Source of the DNA: Pusillimonas sp. TS35
Lineage (GTDB): Bacteria > Pseudomonadota > Gammaproteobacteria > Burkholderiales > Burkholderiaceae_B
NCBI RefSeq assembly: GCF_009857885.1
Contig: NZ_WWER01000005.1
Span: 310,001-374,000, forward strand
Direction of reading: 5' to 3'
DNA length: 64,000 nucleotides
The translations under genes were made by a program, and so were the position numbers. Within the stretch, counting starts at the first letter, position 1, and the number at the start of each line of letters is the position of its first letter. The notes beneath the pieces are model-generated. The model was not told where the DNA came from. It searched no databases and saw only the letters and a list, made by a program, of their open reading frames with translations. This document shows positions 36,134 through 45,662 of the stretch, piece by piece.

Positions 36134-36159
36134 AAAAAGCCGGCGCAAGCCGGCTTTTT
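36134..36159 (+). terminator. Rho-independent terminator after rplI
   Basis: AAAAAGCCGG (36134-36143), a 6-base loop, and CCGGCTTTTT (36150-36159): a perfect 10-bp stem ending in a T run, 65 bases after the rplI stop and 80 bases before dnaB. Confidence 0.93.
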
Positions 36160-36239
36160 CCTTTTCGCCATTTTCAACCGCGCCGGCTGGCGCCGCGCGC
36201 ACGCGGCCAGCCCGCCTCCGGAGCCTCGGCTTGGACAGC

Positions 36240-37607
36240 ATGAACACGAAAACCGATACGCAACTTGATTATCTGCGTGTCCCGCCGCATTCGGTCGAGG
36301 CCGAGCAATCCGTGCTCGGTGGGTTGCTGCTGGACAACGCCGCGTTCGATCGCGTTACAGATCTCCTTGATGATGAAGACTTCTACCGTTACGACCACAA
36401 GCTGATCTGGCAACACATTGCGCGCCTGATCGGCCTGGCGCGTCCGGCTGACGTCGTCACTGTCCATGAGTCATTGGCCAGCGCCGGAAAATCCGACGAC
36501 GTGGGCGGTTTGGCCTACCTGAATGCCTTGGCCCACAACACGCCATCCGCGGCTAACATCCGCCGCTACGCCGAAATCGTGCGTGAGCGTTCCATGCTGC
36601 GCAAGCTGGTCACCGTTGCCGACGAAATTGCCGCGGGCGCGTTCAATCCCCAGGGTAAAGAGGCCAGGCAACTGGTCGACGAGGCAGAGTCGCGGGTATT
36701 CCAGATCGCCCAGGAAGGGGCCAAGGGCTCGGCGGGCTTCCAGGATATCCAGCCTCTACTGAGCCAGGTGGTCGAACGTATCGACGAACTCTACCATCGC
36801 GAAGGCGACTCCGACATCACAGGTGTGCCCACGGGTTTCACTGATTTGGATCGCATGACCTCCGGCCTGCAGCCGGGCGATCTGATTATCGTGGCCGGCC
36901 GTCCGTCCATGGGTAAAACCTCGTTTTCCATGAACATCGGCGAACATGTCGCGATCGAACAAGGGCTGCCGGTTGCGGTATTTTCGATGGAAATGGGGGC
37001 GGTGCAGTTGGCCATGCGTATGGTCGGCTCCGTGGGCATGCTGGACCAGCACCGCATGCGTACAGGTAAGCTCACGGCCGACGATTGGCCGCGCTTGACC
37101 CATGCCGTGCAGCAGGTGCAGGAGGCGCAGATCTATATCGATGAAACGCCTGCGCTCACATCCATGGAAGTGCGTGCGCGGTCGCGGCGGCTGGCGCGTC
37201 AGTGCGGCCAGTTGGGGTTGATCATCATCGATTACCTGCAGTTGATGTCGGGCAATTCGGGTGGCGAAAACCGTGCGGCGGAAGTGTCCGAAATCAGCCG
37301 CTCGCTCAAAGGCCTGGCTAAAGAACTCAACTGCCCGCTCATTGCGCTGTCGCAGTTGAACCGTAGCCTGGAGCAACGCCCCAACAAGCGGCCGGTGATG
37401 AGCGACCTGCGCGAATCGGGCGCCATCGAGCAGGATGCCGACCTGATTCTATTCATTTACCGCGACGAAGTGTACAACCCCGAATCGGCCGACAAAGGCT
37501 CAGCCGAGATCATTATTGCCAAGCAGCGTAACGGCCCCATCGGCACAGTGCGCCTGACCTTCCAGGGCGCCAGCACGCGCTTCCTCAACTATACGTCGGC
37601 GATCTAG
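36240..37607 (+). CDS. dnaB: Replicative DNA helicase DnaB
   Basis: The hexameric replicative helicase (455 residues). The N-terminal collar domain begins at VPPHSVEAEQSVLGGLLLDN. The RecA-like motor has Walker A GRPSMGKTSFSMNI, the SMEMG segment, the LIIIDYLQLMSG Walker B and the late DLRESGAIEQDADLILFIYR. No intein or insertion is present. ATG 36240 is the usual start; an in-frame TTG lies 9 bases upstream. The terminator before it suggests its own promoter, although dnaB conventionally follows rplI in this order. Confidence 0.97.
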   Translation: MNTKTDTQLDYLRVPPHSVEAEQSVLGGLLLDNAAFDRVTDLLDDEDFYRYDHKLIWQHIARLIGLARPADVVTVHESLASAGKSDDVGGLAYLNALAHNTPSAANIRRYAEIVRERSMLRKLVTVADEIAAGAFNPQGKEARQLVDEAESRVFQIAQEGAKGSAGFQDIQPLLSQVVERIDELYHREGDSDITGVPTGFTDLDRMTSGLQPGDLIIVAGRPSMGKTSFSMNIGEHVAIEQGLPVAVFSMEMGAVQLAMRMVGSVGMLDQHRMRTGKLTADDWPRLTHAVQQVQEAQIYIDETPALTSMEVRARSRRLARQCGQLGLIIIDYLQLMSGNSGGENRAAEVSEISRSLKGLAKELNCPLIALSQLNRSLEQRPNKRPVMSDLRESGAIEQDADLILFIYRDEVYNPESADKGSAEIIIAKQRNGPIGTVRLTFQGASTRFLNYTSAI

Positions 37608-37723
37608 GCCGGTTTATGCCCCGTGAGGCGCCAATGGCGAAGACGCCCCCGGCGCGGCCCTGCGGTCGCACAGCGGTGGCGCAGCCATGGCCCCATAGTG
37701 GCGCAGTGGTGGCCAGTGCGTCG

Positions 37724-38734
37724 TCAGTTTGACGCATCGCCCGCGGTTGTCATGGCCAGCGCCATGTTGTAGGCGGCGCGCAGCGAAGCGGGGTCGGCAA
37801 TGCCTTGCCCCGCAATATCGAAGGCGGTGCCGTGATCGACGCTGGTGCGCACGAATGGCAGGCCCACGGTGACATTCACACCTTCGTCTATCCCCATGTA
37901 TTTCACCGGTATCAGGCCTTGGTCGTGATACTGGGCCACCACAATGTCGAACTCGCCTTTGCGAGCGCGCATGAAAATGGTGTCACCCGGCCAAGGGCCG
38001 CTGGCCGCAATGCCTTCTTCGCGCGCCTGTGTAATGGCGGGTGCGATGATGTCGATATCTTCCCGCCCGAAGCGGCCGCCTTCGCCCGCATGGGGGTTCA
38101 GGCCCGCTACGGCCACGCGTGGGGACGCTATGCCCGCCAGCCTGCAGGCCTGATGCGCCAGGCGGATCGTACGAAGCTCAGCCTCTGGCGTGATCAACCG
38201 GCTCACGTCGTTCAGGGCGACGTGGATGGTAACCAGGATGACGCGTAATTCCTGGTTGGCAAGCATCATGGCGTAGTCGTGGGTGCCCGTTCGCTCGGCC
38301 AGGATCTCGGTATGGCCGGGGTAGTCGGCACCGCCGGCCTGCATGGTTTTTTTATTGAGCGGCGCCGTGACGATGGCGCGCAGGCGGCCGGTCAGCGCAT
38401 CGTCGATGGCATGGCACAGGTACTCGTAGGCGCCACGGCCTGCCAGGGGGCTGGGCTGCCCAGGCGGGAGATCCGGCGGCAGCGCCTGCCAGCGATTGAG
38501 CACGGGGATTACACCCTGCACGCCGGTTGCAAGCGGCGCGTCGCTGATGATTTCAACACGCAGCCTGTCGTCCATGCCCAGGCGGGAGATCGTGGCGTCC
38601 AGGATGCCCGCGTCGCCATAGACCAAGGCAGGGTGGGGCAGGCCCGCGGCAAAGAGCTTGACAATGAGTTCAGGCCCAATGCCCGCCGCATCGCCCATGG
38701 TAAACCCAATGGGCGGAGAAGATGCAGCATTCAT
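37724..38734 (-). CDS. pdxA: 4-hydroxythreonine-4-phosphate dehydrogenase PdxA (or PdxA2-type)
   Basis: A 336-residue PdxA-family dehydrogenase. In vitamin B6 synthesis PdxA oxidises 4-phosphohydroxy-L-threonine with NAD. Metal ligands are visible in DYPGHTEIL and in VAQYHDQGLIPVKYMG; AGLNPHAGEGGRFG and LPFVRTSVDHGTAFDIAG are family blocks. The N-terminal motif reads MGDAAGIGPE rather than the usual GEPAGIGP of vitamin-pathway PdxA. PdxA2 proteins, which act on threonate or erythronate phosphates, have a similar opening, so that is a real alternative. GGGAG before ATG 38734 supports the start. No pdxJ, ksgA or surA is adjacent, which weakens the vitamin reading slightly. Confidence 0.85.
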   Translation of the reverse strand: MNAASSPPIGFTMGDAAGIGPELIVKLFAAGLPHPALVYGDAGILDATISRLGMDDRLRVEIISDAPLATGVQGVIPVLNRWQALPPDLPPGQPSPLAGRGAYEYLCHAIDDALTGRLRAIVTAPLNKKTMQAGGADYPGHTEILAERTGTHDYAMMLANQELRVILVTIHVALNDVSRLITPEAELRTIRLAHQACRLAGIASPRVAVAGLNPHAGEGGRFGREDIDIIAPAITQAREEGIAASGPWPGDTIFMRARKGEFDIVVAQYHDQGLIPVKYMGIDEGVNVTVGLPFVRTSVDHGTAFDIAGQGIADPASLRAAYNMALAMTTAGDASN

Positions 38735-38848
38735 GTTGGCACTCCCGAGTAGAGGTGGCTGGGCCGTTCCGCGCGGCTTCGTGCCGGAATCATGCATGAG
38801 TATGCGCCAGCCTGGCCATCAAGGCCCGGTTGGCGCATTGTGCATGGT

Positions 38849-40555
38849 TTACAGCGCTTCGCTGGCGTAGTCGGCCAGGCGCGAGCGCTCGCCGCGCTGC
38901 AGGGTGATGTGACCCGCGTGCGGCCAGCCCTTGAAACGGTCGACCACGTAGGTAAGGCCCGAGCTGCCCTCTGTGAGATAGGGGGTGTCGATTTGGGCGA
39001 TATTGCCCAGACAGACGATCTTGGTGCCCGGCCCCGCACGCGTCACCAGGGTTTTCATCTGTTTGGGCGTCAGGTTCTGGGCCTCATCGATGATCAGGAA
39101 CTTGTTGAGAAAGGTGCGGCCGCGCATGAAGTTCAGGGATTTCACCTTGATGCGCGAGCGGATCAATTCCATGGTGGAGTTCTTGGACCAGTCTTGGCCG
39201 CCCAGGTCGCTGGCCGCGCCCGAGCCCGCACCCAGGTGCAGCACCTCGAGATTGTCTTCCAGCGCGCCCATCCAGGGCAGCATTTTCTCTTCTTCGGTGC
39301 CCGGCAGAAAGCCAATATCGTCGCCCACCGGCACTGTGGCCCGGGTAATGATGATTTCGTTGTAGCGCTTGGTTTCGAGGGTTTGCGTCAGCCCTGCCGC
39401 CAGTGCCAGCAATGTCTTGCCCGTACCCGCCTGCCCCAGCAGCGAGACAAAATCGCATTCGGGGTTCATGAGCAGGTTGAGGGCGAAGTTTTGTTCGCGG
39501 TTGCGGGCGGTGACGCCCCAGACATTGTTCTTGCCGTGGCTGTAGTCGCGCAGCGTGGCCAGTACAGCACTCTTGCCTGAGACTTCCTTGACTTGTGCCT
39601 GCATGGGCATTTCGCCATCGAAGTAGACGAATTCATTGACAATGAATTCGCTGCACAGCGGTCCCTTGATGCGGTAGTAGGTCGTGCCGCCTTGTTGCCA
39701 AGACTCGACATCCTTGCCATGCTTGTTCCAGAAGTTGTCGGGCAGCGGCATGACACCGTCGTAGAGCAGATCGGAGTCGTCGAGGACGTGGTCGTTGAGG
39801 TAGTCTTCGGCCGGCAAGCCCAGTGCGCGGGCCTTCAGGCGCATGTTGATGTCTTTGGACACCAAGATGACTTCGCGTTTTGGGTACACCGTCTGCAGGG
39901 CGCGCACCACCATCAGGATGGCGTTGTCGGCCTTGCCCAATGGCAGCTCGACCGGCAGCTTGGAGTGCAGCGCAGTGGTCTGGAAATGGATCTTGCCCAG
40001 TGCTTCCTGGTTGCCCAAGGTGTCGAGCTCGGCACCCTTTTCTAAATCATTGCAGCCTTCGACCAAGCCGTCGAGATAGCGGCTGACCTGGCGTGCGTTG
40101 CGCGCGACCTCGGACATCCCCTTCTTTTGGTGATCGAGTTCTTCGAGCACCATCATAGGCAGGAAGACGTCGTGCTCTTCGAACTTGAAGAGGGAGTTGG
40201 AGTCGTGCAGCAACACATTGGTGTCGAGAACGAACAGCTTGCGCTGGTCTGCGTGCAGGCGGGGTTTACGGCCGGCTGCCACGCGCGTGGCCGGCACGAC
40301 GGCAAGCGCGGGCGGCACATCGGGCACTGCCGGCATGGCTGCCTTGGTGATGTCTGGTGCTGGCTTGCTGGACGGTTCGGCGCGCTTGCGCTGAGTGGCG
40401 CCCGCGCGGGGCGCGGCGGCGCGCGACACCGGCTTGTCGGCGCTTGCCGTCGCGGCAGGCGCCGCAGGGGCAATGGCGGTGACGACTGCGTCTTGAGTCA
40501 GCTTGTGTGCGGAAACCGTGGCACCCATGCGTGTAGGCAGCTTGGGTAAGGGCAT
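38849..40555 (-). CDS. PhoH-family ATPase with N-terminal PIN domain (PhoH2-like)
   Basis: A 568-residue fusion. After a low-complexity Ala/Pro-rich N terminus (~90 residues), a PIN ribonuclease domain starts with KLFVLDTNVLLHDSNSLF and has further acidic residues at VLEELDHQKKG and LVSKDINMRLKA. The C-terminal half is a PhoH RecA-like ATPase with Walker A GQAGTGKTLLALAAG and Walker B FLIIDEAQNLTPKQMKT. Such PIN-PhoH proteins are thought to unwind and cleave RNA. AGGAG precedes the ATG by about 10 bases; ATG 40528 is an internal alternative. It lies upstream of pdxA on the same strand with a 114-base gap. Confidence 0.92.
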   Translation of the reverse strand: MPLPKLPTRMGATVSAHKLTQDAVVTAIAPAAPAATASADKPVSRAAAPRAGATQRKRAEPSSKPAPDITKAAMPAVPDVPPALAVVPATRVAAGRKPRLHADQRKLFVLDTNVLLHDSNSLFKFEEHDVFLPMMVLEELDHQKKGMSEVARNARQVSRYLDGLVEGCNDLEKGAELDTLGNQEALGKIHFQTTALHSKLPVELPLGKADNAILMVVRALQTVYPKREVILVSKDINMRLKARALGLPAEDYLNDHVLDDSDLLYDGVMPLPDNFWNKHGKDVESWQQGGTTYYRIKGPLCSEFIVNEFVYFDGEMPMQAQVKEVSGKSAVLATLRDYSHGKNNVWGVTARNREQNFALNLLMNPECDFVSLLGQAGTGKTLLALAAGLTQTLETKRYNEIIITRATVPVGDDIGFLPGTEEEKMLPWMGALEDNLEVLHLGAGSGAASDLGGQDWSKNSTMELIRSRIKVKSLNFMRGRTFLNKFLIIDEAQNLTPKQMKTLVTRAGPGTKIVCLGNIAQIDTPYLTEGSSGLTYVVDRFKGWPHAGHITLQRGERSRLADYASEAL

Positions 40556-40607
40556 GGCGGGCTTGCTCCTGGTGTGGGGGGGCGAATCGGTGCGTTATGG
40601 CGAGGGT

Positions 40608-41075
40608 TCAGGTGTGTTCCTGCACGGCCTGCAGTACTTCGTCGGCATGCCCGGGCACGCGCACACCGCGCCATTCGCGCAGCAGCACACCATCGGTGCC
40701 GATCAGGAACGTGCTGCGTTCGATGCCGCGCACTTGCTTGCCGTACATATTCTTCATCTTCATGACGCCGAAGAGCTCGCACAGTGTTTCGTCGGGATCG
40801 GAAATCAGCGGAAAAGGCAGCGCCTGCTTTTCGGTGAAGCCCGAATGCGACTTGAGCGAGTCGCGCGAGATGCCGATGACCTGGCAGCCAGCGTCGACGA
40901 ACTGCTGGTACAGGTCGCGGAAATCCTGGGCTTCGGTGGTGCAGCCCGGTGTATTGTCTTTGGGGTAAAAGTACAGCACCGCCTTATGGCCTTTCAGGCA
41001 GTTCAGGCTGGTTTCGCCTTGGGTGCTGGCAGCGGAAAAAGCGGGAACGGGCTTGCCAACGGCAATCTGGCTCAT
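40608..41075 (-). CDS. bcp: Thioredoxin-dependent peroxiredoxin (Bcp/PrxQ)
   Basis: A 155-residue peroxiredoxin that reduces hydroperoxides. The peroxidatic cysteine is Cys45 in KDNTPGCTTEAQDF. The usual PrxQ resolving cysteine five residues later is replaced by Gln50. Other cysteines are Cys26, Cys64 and Cys99, so resolution may use Cys99 (as in the alternative PrxQ subgroup) or an external thiol. The ending WRGVRVPGHADEVLQ is typical of the family. The start overlaps the stop of the Mth938-like gene by 4 bases (ATGA), so the two are translationally coupled. Confidence 0.94.
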   Translation of the reverse strand: MSQIAVGKPVPAFSAASTQGETSLNCLKGHKAVLYFYPKDNTPGCTTEAQDFRDLYQQFVDAGCQVIGISRDSLKSHSGFTEKQALPFPLISDPDETLCELFGVMKMKNMYGKQVRGIERSTFLIGTDGVLLREWRGVRVPGHADEVLQAVQEHT

Positions 41076-41521
41076 GCGGCCTCCTTCTGGGGGAGCAGGG
41101 CGAGGACGACGCGTCGTCCTTCGGACATCAAGATGTTATATGTTCTGGCAGCCGCCTGCGTGCTCATGACTTCGATGCCTATGCCGGCGCGCAACAGCGG
41201 GCGCGTGACATCGGCGGACAGCAAATGCTGCCGCGCACCCGTGCCGATCAGTACGACTTCGGGGGCGTTGTCGGGCCTGGCGGGTGCGGCGTCGCCATCG
41301 AGAAAAGCCATAGGGTCGTTCTTGGGCGCCTCGAGACCGGCGATCTGGCGCAATGCCTCGACGGTGATGTCGGCGGGCTGCAGGACGTTCCAGTCGTGGA
41401 TGTCGCCCTCTGGCGCGAAATACACCGGATGGCGGTACGGCACTTTGTTGATTTCGATGTAGTCCGACCCATAGGCGGTCACGGTGTTGAAGGCGGAATT
41501 GGATTCGCGTTGAAGTTGCAC
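41072..41521 (-). CDS. Mth938-like domain protein (DUF498/NDUFAF3 family)
   Basis: A 149-residue protein of the Mth938/DUF498 family, whose eukaryotic relative NDUFAF3 is a complex I assembly factor; the bacterial role is unclear. Recognisable parts are SDYIEINKVPYRHPVYF, PEVVLIGTGARQHLL and the ending GIGIEVMSTQAAARTYNIL. The start is placed at a GTG (41521), because AGGAGA sits 5 bases upstream; the upstream ATG at 41539 has no such site. It overlaps bcp by ATGA. Its pairing with a peroxiredoxin hints at a redox or assembly role, but this is inference. Confidence 0.85.
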   Translation of the reverse strand: MQLQRESNSAFNTVTAYGSDYIEINKVPYRHPVYFAPEGDIHDWNVLQPADITVEALRQIAGLEAPKNDPMAFLDGDAAPARPDNAPEVVLIGTGARQHLLSADVTRPLLRAGIGIEVMSTQAAARTYNILMSEGRRVVLALLPQKEAA

Positions 41522-41686
41522 GTGATCTCCTGAAATCATGTTCGATCATAGCGCAAACGGCTGTTGCCAGATCGCGATTTCCTGTTTTTTTTGAATGCAT
41601 TAAACTTAACGATTCCGCCGGGTTTACCCTTGCATTGTCCCGATATCATCCCGACACCATCCCGTTTTGCCATCCCCAGGATCATC

Positions 41687-42874
41687 ATGACAAGCTTTCC
41701 GCGCATCGAGCGCCTGCCACCTTATGTTTTCAACATTACCGGTGAGCTCAAGATGGCCGCCAGGCGGCGCGGCGAGGATATCATCGACATGTCGATGGGC
41801 AACCCAGACGGGCCCACGCCGCGCCACATTGTCGACAAGCTAGTCGAAGCCGCGTCACGGCCCAATACACACGGTTATTCCGTATCCAAGGGCATCCCGC
41901 GCCTGCGCAAGGCCATTTCGGGCTGGTACGAGCGCCGCTACAACGTGCAGATCGATCCCGACTCTGAAGCGATCGTCACAATAGGCTCCAAGGAAGGCCT
42001 GGCGCACCTTATGCTTGCCACGCTCGATCGCGGCGACACGGTGCTGGTGCCCAATCCCAGCTACCCCATCCACATCTACGGCGCCGTCATCGCCGGGGCC
42101 AATATCCGTTCCGTGCCCATGACGCCCGGGCTCGACTTTTTCGAAGAGATCGAACGCGCAGTGCGCGAGGCCATTCCCAAGCCCAAGATGATGATTCTGG
42201 GCTTCCCCAGCAACCCCACCGCGCAGTGTGTCGATCTTTCCTTTTTCGAGCGCATTATTGCGCTGGCGCGCGAGCACAACATTCTGGTGGTGCACGATCT
42301 CGCCTATGCCGACATCTGTTTCGACGGCTACGTGGCGCCGTCCATCATGCAGGTCGAGGGCGCACGCGATGTGGCGGTCGAGTTCTTCACCATGAGCAAG
42401 AGCTACAACATGGCCGGCTGGCGCGTCGGCTTCATGGTGGGCAATCAGCAATTGGTCAATGCGCTGGCGCGCATCAAAAGCTACCACGACTACGGCACGT
42501 TCACGCCTATTCAGGTGGCGTCCATCGCGGCCCTCGAAGGCCCGCAAGACTGCGTCGCGCAAGTCGTCGAGCAATACCGCAGCCGCCGCGATGTGCTGGC
42601 CAAGGGCCTGCATGAGGCGGGCTGGATGGTTGATATCCCCAAGGCATCCATGTATATCTGGGCCAAGATCCCCGAGGCATACCGCCAGATGGGTTCGCTT
42701 GAGTTTTCCAAGCGCCTGCTGGCCGACGCCAAGGTTGCTGTATCGCCCGGCATTGGCTTCGGCGATTACGGCGACGACTACGTGCGTTTCGCACTGATTG
42801 AAAACGAGCAGCGCACACGCCAAGCGGTGCGCGGCATCAAAGAAATGTTCCGCAAAGACGGTTTGGGTAACTAA
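41687..42874 (+). CDS. alaC: Alanine-type class I aminotransferase (AlaC-like)
   Basis: A 395-residue PLP aminotransferase. The opening [20 protein letters not shown] and [15 protein letters not shown] match the AlaC/alanine-glutamate transaminase group that interconverts alanine and pyruvate. The PLP lysine is in [15 protein letters not shown]; the aspartate and tyrosine of the cofactor site lie in [17 protein letters not shown] 41687 (AGG upstream) starts at the conserved N terminus. It is 3 bases from hom, and AlaC-hom-thrC is a recurrent order in proteobacteria, so the three probably form one operon for aspartate-family and alanine metabolism. Confidence 0.92.
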   Translation: MTSFPRIERLPPYVFNITGELKMAARRRGEDIIDMSMGNPDGPTPRHIVDKLVEAASRPNTHGYSVSKGIPRLRKAISGWYERRYNVQIDPDSEAIVTIGSKEGLAHLMLATLDRGDTVLVPNPSYPIHIYGAVIAGANIRSVPMTPGLDFFEEIERAVREAIPKPKMMILGFPSNPTAQCVDLSFFERIIALAREHNILVVHDLAYADICFDGYVAPSIMQVEGARDVAVEFFTMSKSYNMAGWRVGFMVGNQQLVNALARIKSYHDYGTFTPIQVASIAALEGPQDCVAQVVEQYRSRRDVLAKGLHEAGWMVDIPKASMYIWAKIPEAYRQMGSLEFSKRLLADAKVAVSPGIGFGDYGDDYVRFALIENEQRTRQAVRGIKEMFRKDGLGN

Positions 42875-42877
42875 TAG

Positions 42878-44182
42878 ATGAGTCCGATCAAAGTTGGCTT
42901 GCTGGGTCTCGGTGTTGTCGGTGGCGGCACCTGGAAGGTTCTGAAAAACAATGCGGAGGAAATCGCGCGCCGCGCGGGGCGCCGCATCGAGGTCGCCGCC
43001 GTTGCCGTGCGTGATATCGACAAGGCGCGCAGCCTGGTCGGCGACAGCGTCATGGTGGTGCAGGACGGCATGGAGATCGTCAACCACCCCGACATCGATA
43101 TTGTGGTCGAACTTATAGGCGGGCACACGGTTGCGCGCGATCTGATCATGGCCGCCATCGCCAACGGCAAGCATGTGGTAACGGCCAACAAGGCGTTGCT
43201 GGCCGAATACGGCAACGAGATCTTCGCCGCCGCGCTCGAAAAAGGCGTGATGGTGGCCTTTGAGGCTGCCGTGGCCGGCGGCATCCCCATCATCAAGGCG
43301 ATCCGCGAAGGCCTCACCGCCAACCGCATCCAGTCGCTGGCCGGCATCATTAACGGTACCACCAATTTCATTCTGTCCGAGATGCAGGCAACCGGCCAAT
43401 CGTTTGACGAGGCACTGGCCGATGCGCAGCGCCTTGGATACGCCGAAGCCGATCCCACCTTCGACATCGAAGGTATCGACGCTGCGCACAAGTTGACGCT
43501 GCTGGCTTCGTTGGCCTTCGGCATCCCGGTGCAGTTCGACAAGGCTTACACAGAAGGCATTTCCCGCCTGGCGGTCGAAGACATCGTGCATGCCGAACGC
43601 CTGGGCTATCGGATCAAGCTGCTGGGCATCACACGCCGCCGCCCCGAAGGCATTGAACTACGCGTACACCCTACGCTTATCCCCGCGGGTGGTGTGCTGG
43701 CCAATGTACAAGGCGCCATGAATGCGGTATTGGTCGTCGGCGATGCGGTGGGCCCCACGTTGTACTACGGCAAGGGGGCTGGCGAGCTGGCCACCGCTTC
43801 GGCGGTGGTGGCTGATCTGGTCGATGTAGCGCGCCTGCAGGCGGCCGATCCCAACCATCGCGTGCCGCATCTGGCTTTCCAGCCCGACGCAATGATCGAC
43901 ACGCCCATCCTGCCTATGGCCGATGTGGTCTCGTCGTACTATCTGCGCATGCGTGTCCAGGATCGCCCCGGCGTGCTGTCCGACATTTCCCGCATCCTGG
44001 CCGATGTCGGCATCTCTATCGGTTCCATGTTCCAGCAGCCGCACGGCGAAACCGAAGCCGACATCATTTTCCTGACGCATGAAGCGCGTGAAGGCGATAT
44101 CGACAACGCCCTGCAACGCATCGCTGGTCTGCCGTTCGTGCATTCGGGCGTCACCCGGCTGCGCGTCGAAACCCTGTCCTGA
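42878..44182 (+). CDS. hom: Homoserine dehydrogenase
   Basis: A monofunctional homoserine dehydrogenase (434 residues) reducing aspartate semialdehyde to homoserine. The NAD(P) motif GLLGLGVVGGGTWKVL is at the N terminus, the catalytic block is AAVAGGIPIIKAIREGL with INGTTNFILSEM, and a C-terminal ACT domain (LRMRVQDRPGVLSDISRILA) should allow feedback inhibition by threonine. No aspartokinase is fused. It lies between the aminotransferase gene and thrC. Confidence 0.97.
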   Translation: MSPIKVGLLGLGVVGGGTWKVLKNNAEEIARRAGRRIEVAAVAVRDIDKARSLVGDSVMVVQDGMEIVNHPDIDIVVELIGGHTVARDLIMAAIANGKHVVTANKALLAEYGNEIFAAALEKGVMVAFEAAVAGGIPIIKAIREGLTANRIQSLAGIINGTTNFILSEMQATGQSFDEALADAQRLGYAEADPTFDIEGIDAAHKLTLLASLAFGIPVQFDKAYTEGISRLAVEDIVHAERLGYRIKLLGITRRRPEGIELRVHPTLIPAGGVLANVQGAMNAVLVVGDAVGPTLYYGKGAGELATASAVVADLVDVARLQAADPNHRVPHLAFQPDAMIDTPILPMADVVSSYYLRMRVQDRPGVLSDISRILADVGISIGSMFQQPHGETEADIIFLTHEAREGDIDNALQRIAGLPFVHSGVTRLRVETLS

Positions 44183-44231
44183 CGATCTGACGAATGCTGG
44201 CCCGCCGCGGCCGGCTCCCGGAGTACTTCCA

Positions 44232-45662
44232 ATGAAATACCGTTCAACGCGCGGGGGCATGGCGCCCCAGGCATTCTCCGACATTCTGCTCGAAGGCCTG
44301 GCGCCCGATGGTGGCCTGGCGATGCCCGAACGCGTTCCCGTCATTGACGCTGATACGCTTGAATCCTGGCGGGGCCTGTCGTATGCCGATCTGGCAACGC
44401 GCATTCTCGGCCTGTTTATCGACGATATCGCCACCGACGACCTCGATCGCCTTACGCATGCCGCCTATACCGCCGAGGCGTTCGGCAGCGACGACATCGT
44501 GCCGCTCAAGCCGCTGGGCAAGGGCGAGCTGGGGCGGGGCATGTCGCTGCTGGGCCTGTCGCAGGGGCCCACGCTGGCCTTCAAAGACATGGCCATGCAG
44601 TTTTTAGGCCAGGTGTTCGAATACGTGCTGGGCAAGCGCGGGGCCACGCTCAACATCCTGGGTGCAACCTCCGGCGATACAGGCTCGGCCGCCGAATACG
44701 CGCTGCGCGGCAAGCGCGGGGTGTCGGTCTTCATGCTGTCGCCGCATGGCCGCATGAGCGACTTCCAGCGCGCCCAGATGTATACCCTGCAGGATCCCAA
44801 TATCCACAACATCGCCATCGAGGGCGTGTTCGACGATTGCCAAGACATTGTCAAGGCCCTGGCGGGTGATTTGCCGTTCAAGAGCCGCTACCAGATCGGC
44901 GCGGTCAATTCCATCAACTGGGCGCGCATCGCGGCCCAGATCGTGTACTACTTCTGGGGTTGGCTGCGGGCCACATCGGGGCCGGGGCAGCAAGTTTCCT
45001 TCGCGGTTCCCTCAGGCAATTTCGGCAATATCCTGGCTGGCCACTTCGCCCGCAAAATGGGTTTGCCCATCCGCCGTCTGGTTCTGGCCACCAACGAAAA
45101 CAACGTGCTCGAAGAGTTCTTCCGCACCGGCGTGTATCGGCCTCGGCCCGCGGCCCAGACGCACGCCACCTCCAGTCCGTCCATGGATATTTCCAGGGCA
45201 TCCAACTTCGAGCGCTTCGTGTTCGACCTGCTGGGCGAAGACGCGGCACGAGTGCGTGAATGCTGGGCGACGCTGGCAGCCACCGGCCAGTTCGACCTCA
45301 GCGCATTGAAGCCGGAATTCGAGTCGCGTTATGGCTTTGTGGCGGGTGTCAGCACGCATGCTGATCGCCTGCGCACCATTCGCACCGTGCTCGACGACAA
45401 TGGCGTATTGATCGACCCGCATACGGCTGATGGCGTGAAGGTTGCGGCGCAGTACGTCGAGGCGGGCATTCCCATGCTGGTGCTTGAAACCGCGCTGCCT
45501 GCCAAGTTCGGCGAAACAATCCTAGAAGCCACCGGCAAGCCTGCGCCTATGCCCGCCGGCCTCGAAAGCCTGGCCAGCCTGCCTCAGCGTGTCACCGTCA
45601 TGCCCTGCGAGGCCGACCGCGTGCGCCAATACATCACCGAGCACGCCGCGAGCGCAGGCTAG
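44232..45662 (+). CDS. thrC: Threonine synthase
   Basis: ThrC (476 residues) converts O-phosphohomoserine to threonine with PLP. The opening MKYRSTRGG, the PLP lysine in GPTLAFKDMAMQFLG, and LNILGATSGDTGSAAEYAL and VPSGNFGNILAGHFARKMG are diagnostic of the long (gamma-proteobacterial/yeast-like) type. GGAG lies 9 bases before ATG 44232. It is 49 bases after hom; no thrB is between them, so homoserine kinase is encoded elsewhere. Its TAG stop overlaps the convergent hpnE stop within CTAG. Confidence 0.97.
   Translation: MKYRSTRGGMAPQAFSDILLEGLAPDGGLAMPERVPVIDADTLESWRGLSYADLATRILGLFIDDIATDDLDRLTHAAYTAEAFGSDDIVPLKPLGKGELGRGMSLLGLSQGPTLAFKDMAMQFLGQVFEYVLGKRGATLNILGATSGDTGSAAEYALRGKRGVSVFMLSPHGRMSDFQRAQMYTLQDPNIHNIAIEGVFDDCQDIVKALAGDLPFKSRYQIGAVNSINWARIAAQIVYYFWGWLRATSGPGQQVSFAVPSGNFGNILAGHFARKMGLPIRRLVLATNENNVLEEFFRTGVYRPRPAAQTHATSSPSMDISRASNFERFVFDLLGEDAARVRECWATLAATGQFDLSALKPEFESRYGFVAGVSTHADRLRTIRTVLDDNGVLIDPHTADGVKVAAQYVEAGIPMLVLETALPAKFGETILEATGKPAPMPAGLESLASLPQRVTVMPCEADRVRQYITEHAASAG

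Noticed and set aside
41855-43591. 578-codon minus-strand open frame
   Set aside because: Antisense to the alanine aminotransferase and hom genes, spanning both; no family similarity.
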